The notes under the pieces: generated by a model
Told to the model about the DNA's origin: nothing
Databases searched by the model: none
What the model saw: the letters and a program-made list of their open reading frames with translations, nothing else
Program-made: the position numbers and the translations under genes
Shown: piece by piece, positions 13,285 through 15,123 of the stretch
Layout: every line of letters begins with the position of its first letter
Position numbering within the stretch: position 1 is the stretch's first letter
Origin: JBFKUL01 sp041635755
GTDB taxonomy: Bacteria > Pseudomonadota > Gammaproteobacteria > Burkholderiales > SG8-39
Direction of reading: 5' to 3'
DNA: 15,123 bases
Assembly: GCA_041635755.1 (NCBI GenBank)
Contig: JBFKUL010000047.1
Span: 1 to 15,123, forward strand

Positions 13285-13779
13285 ATGAAAATCATCGGCT
13301 TTGCAGGATACTCCGGCAGCGGCAAGACGACGTTGATCGAGCAGCTCATTCCCGTTTTCGTCGGTACGGGCCTGCGCGTATCGCTGATCAAGCACGCGCA
13401 CCACACGTTCGATGTCGACCAACCGGGCAAGGACTCGTACCGTCACCGGCACGCCGGGTGCACCGAGATCCTGGTGACTTCGTCGCGCCGCTGGGTGCTG
13501 ATGCACGAGCTGCGCGGCGAACCCGAACCATCGTTCGAGGAGCAGATCAAGCATATTTCGCCCTGCGACCTTCTGCTGGTGGAGGGCTTCAAGTTTGCGC
13601 CGATTCCGAAGCTCGAGATCTGGCGCGCCGAGACCGGCGAGCCGCAGCTGCATCCCAATGATCCGCACATCGTTGCGGTGGCGAGCGACCGGAAGATCGC
13701 CTCCAGGGTGCCGGTGCTCGACCTGAACGACGTGCCGGGGATCGGGGCGTTTATCCTGAAACATCTCGAGCTCGCATGA
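13285..13779 (+). CDS. mobB: molybdopterin-guanine dinucleotide biosynthesis protein B
   Basis: GTP-binding accessory protein for guanylation of the molybdenum cofactor, 164 residues. It aids MobA, which attaches GMP to make the bis-MGD form used by formate dehydrogenases. Walker A is GYSGSGKTT (8-16), followed by SLIKHAHHTFDVDQPGKDSY (33-52), the family's metal/nucleotide-contact block, TSSRRWVLMHEL (65-76), and LLLVEGFKFAPIPKLEIWR (96-114). The ATG at 13285 lacks a recognisable ribosome site but sits just after an extended -10 element, so leaderless translation is plausible. The stop overlaps moeA by ATGA (13776-13779). MobA is not encoded within the window. Confidence 0.95.
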   Translation: MKIIGFAGYSGSGKTTLIEQLIPVFVGTGLRVSLIKHAHHTFDVDQPGKDSYRHRHAGCTEILVTSSRRWVLMHELRGEPEPSFEEQIKHISPCDLLLVEGFKFAPIPKLEIWRAETGEPQLHPNDPHIVAVASDRKIASRVPVLDLNDVPGIGAFILKHLELA

Positions 13780-14981
13780 ACAAGGGTCTGCTTTCGGTCG
13801 ACGAAGCGCTGGACGTGCTGCTCGCGGGTGCACGCCCGGTGGCCGACGTCGAGGAGATTCCGACGCTCGAGGCGACCGACCGGGTGCTCGCGCGGGCGCA
13901 GCAATCGACCATGGACGTGCCGCCGATGGACAACAGCGCCATGGACGGCTACGCGCTGCGTCTCGCCGACGTGCGTGCGCCCGACACGAAGCTGCGCGTC
14001 GCGCAGCGCATCGCGGCCGGTGCCGTCGGCAAATCGCTCGAGCCGGGAACGGCGGCGCGCATCTTCACCGGCGCGCCCGTGCCGCCAGGCGCGGACGCGA
14101 TCGTAATGCAGGAGTTCTGCGCCGCGGATGGCGAACATGTGGTGGTGAAAAAGGTGCCGCAGCCCGGCGAGTGGGTGCGCCGCAAGGGCAGCGACATCAA
14201 GGCGGGTGCCGAGATCCTTGCCGCGGGGATTCGCCTTCGGCCGCAGGATACGGGCCTTGCGGCCTCGGTCGGCATCAGGACGCTGCCGGTCAGGCGCCGC
14301 GTTCGCCTCGGGCTGTTTTTCACCGGCGATGAGCTGGTGATGCCGGGCGATCCGCTCCCGCCCGGTCGCATCTACAACTCGAACCGCTTTACGCTGAACG
14401 GCCTGGCGAAGATCTTCGGCTGCGACGTGCGCGACTTCGGCATCGTGCCCGACAGCCTCGCGGCAACACGCGATGTGCTGCGCCGCGCGGCGGCCGAGAG
14501 CGACATCATCGTCACTTCGGGCGGCGTCTCGGTAGGCGAGGAAGACCACGTGCGTCCCGCGGTCGAGGCGGAGGGGTCGCTCCTGATGTGGAAGATCGCC
14601 ATGAAGCCGGGGCGGCCGCTTGCGTTCGGCAGGGTGGGCGAGGCTGCGTTCATCGGACTGCCGGGCAACCCGGTGTCGAGCTTCGTCACCTTTCTGCTGT
14701 TCGTACGGCCGTTCCTGCTGAAGACGCAGGGCATCGCGAACGTCGCGCCGCGATCGATCGAAGCGAGGGCGGACTTCGATTGGGCGAAGCCCGATCCCCG
14801 GCGCGAGTTCCTACGCGTAAAATGGAACGCGTCGGGCGGCCTCGAGCTCTACCCGACGCAGGATTCGGCGGTGCTCACCTCCACCGCCTGGGCCGACGGC
14901 CTGGTGGACAACGCGCCGAACCAGGCGATTCACAAAGGCGATCGGGTGCGATTTCTGCCCTATACGGAGCTGTATTGGTGA
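13776..14981 (+). CDS. moeA: molybdopterin molybdenumtransferase
   Basis: Inserts molybdate (or tungstate) into adenylylated molybdopterin, the last common step of cofactor synthesis; cytoplasmic. The 401-residue length is normal. Seen are PPMDNSAMDGYALR (49-62), ARIFTGAPVPPGADAIVMQE (94-113), RRKGSDIKAGAEIL (135-148), FFTGDEL and GRIYNSN (181-203), VTSGGVSVGEEDHV (246-259, the molybdopterin-binding block), KPGRPLAFG (277-285) and GLPGNPVSS (294-302). The C-terminal domain (about 325-399) is complete, ending in the usual IHKGDRVRFLPY. It is translationally linked to mobB upstream (ATGA) and moaD downstream (GTGA). The nearby tup and mod systems supply its metal substrates. Confidence 0.97.
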   Translation: MNKGLLSVDEALDVLLAGARPVADVEEIPTLEATDRVLARAQQSTMDVPPMDNSAMDGYALRLADVRAPDTKLRVAQRIAAGAVGKSLEPGTAARIFTGAPVPPGADAIVMQEFCAADGEHVVVKKVPQPGEWVRRKGSDIKAGAEILAAGIRLRPQDTGLAASVGIRTLPVRRRVRLGLFFTGDELVMPGDPLPPGRIYNSNRFTLNGLAKIFGCDVRDFGIVPDSLAATRDVLRRAAAESDIIVTSGGVSVGEEDHVRPAVEAEGSLLMWKIAMKPGRPLAFGRVGEAAFIGLPGNPVSSFVTFLLFVRPFLLKTQGIANVAPRSIEARADFDWAKPDPRREFLRVKWNASGGLELYPTQDSAVLTSTAWADGLVDNAPNQAIHKGDRVRFLPYTELYW

Positions 14982-15123
14982 GAGTGAAAGTGCTGTTCTT
15001 TGCGAGCTTGCGCGAGCAGCTCGGCACCGGAGCCGAGGAGATCGAGCTGCCGGAGGGCGTCGCCACGGTGGCGGGGCTGCGCGCGCATCTCGTCAAGCGC
15101 GGCGAGCCGTGGCGCAAGGCGCT
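14978..15123 (+). CDS. moaD: molybdopterin synthase small subunit, N-terminal part (cut by window end)
   Basis: Ubiquitin-like sulfur carrier of molybdopterin synthase, which donates sulfur from a C-terminal thiocarboxylate. Only the first 48 codons are in the window: VKVLFFASLREQLGT (3-17 of the reading), EEIELPEGVATVAGL, then LVKRGEPWRKAL, all typical of MoaD. The start is GTG at 14978, overlapping the moeA stop as GTGA; this codon gives the usual short lead into the first beta strand. The Gly-Gly tail and the probable moaE partner lie beyond the end. Confidence 0.9.
   Translation, partial: MRVKVLFFASLREQLGTGAEEIELPEGVATVAGLRAHLVKRGEPWRKA

Noticed and set aside
13443..14549. 368-codon minus-strand frame across mobB and moeA
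   Set aside because: Both genes on the plus strand are complete and well matched to their families. The opposite frame has no signal of selection visible to the eye and no ribosome site.

Overview
The window is GC-rich, tightly packed, protein-coding bacterial DNA. Gene content and sequence style (a three-subunit respiratory formate dehydrogenase, rhodanese-ChrB proteins, modABC and tupBCA transporters, mobB-moeA-moaD) fit a betaproteobacterium or close relative; that placement is inference. I saw no tRNA, rRNA, CRISPR array, insertion sequence or phage gene, and no gene-free gap longer than about 110 bases.

Layout. (1) Bases 1-1942, plus strand: the last codons of a probable formate dehydrogenase iron-sulfur subunit, the formate dehydrogenase cytochrome b subunit, a small secreted protein, and a lipoprotein Cu/Zn superoxide dismutase. 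A strong hairpin at 1961-1990 closes this unit. (2) Bases 1994-5396, minus strand: a four-gene chromate-resistance operon running rhodanese-ChrB, Fe/Mn superoxide dismutase-rhodanese fusion, ChrA, DUF1330 protein. Two of its junctions are ATGA overlaps, and a promoter is visible at 5484-5511. (3) Bases 5508-10889, minus strand: a six-gene oxyanion-uptake operon running regulator, modA, modB, modC, a FecCD-type permease and its ATPase (MolBC-like, with no binding protein of their own). (4) Bases 10890-10992: a divergent control region with two matched inverted repeats, ATATGC-N8-GCATA, each lying over the -35 region of one of two back-to-back promoters. (5) Bases 10993-13225, plus strand: tupB-tupC-tupA, a tungstate ABC transporter. 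(6) Bases 13285-15123, plus strand: mobB, moeA and the start of moaD, for molybdenum/tungsten cofactor assembly.

How it fits together. Formate dehydrogenases of this type need a molybdo- or tungstopterin cofactor. The tup and mod systems bring in tungstate and molybdate, one shared regulator lies between them, and mobB/moeA/moaD turn the metal into cofactor. The chromate operon sits inside this island. Chromate resembles molybdate, tungstate and sulfate, so the region reads as an oxyanion-handling neighbourhood: import of the wanted ions, export of a toxic look-alike, and two unrelated superoxide dismutases plus rhodanese domains that may deal with the oxidative damage of chromate reduction.

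The most notable points are the paired operators with a TTG-initiated regulator whose start codon lies in one of them, the orphan MolBC-like pair fused to a modABC operon, and two rhodanese domains of common origin attached to two different proteins of one operon.
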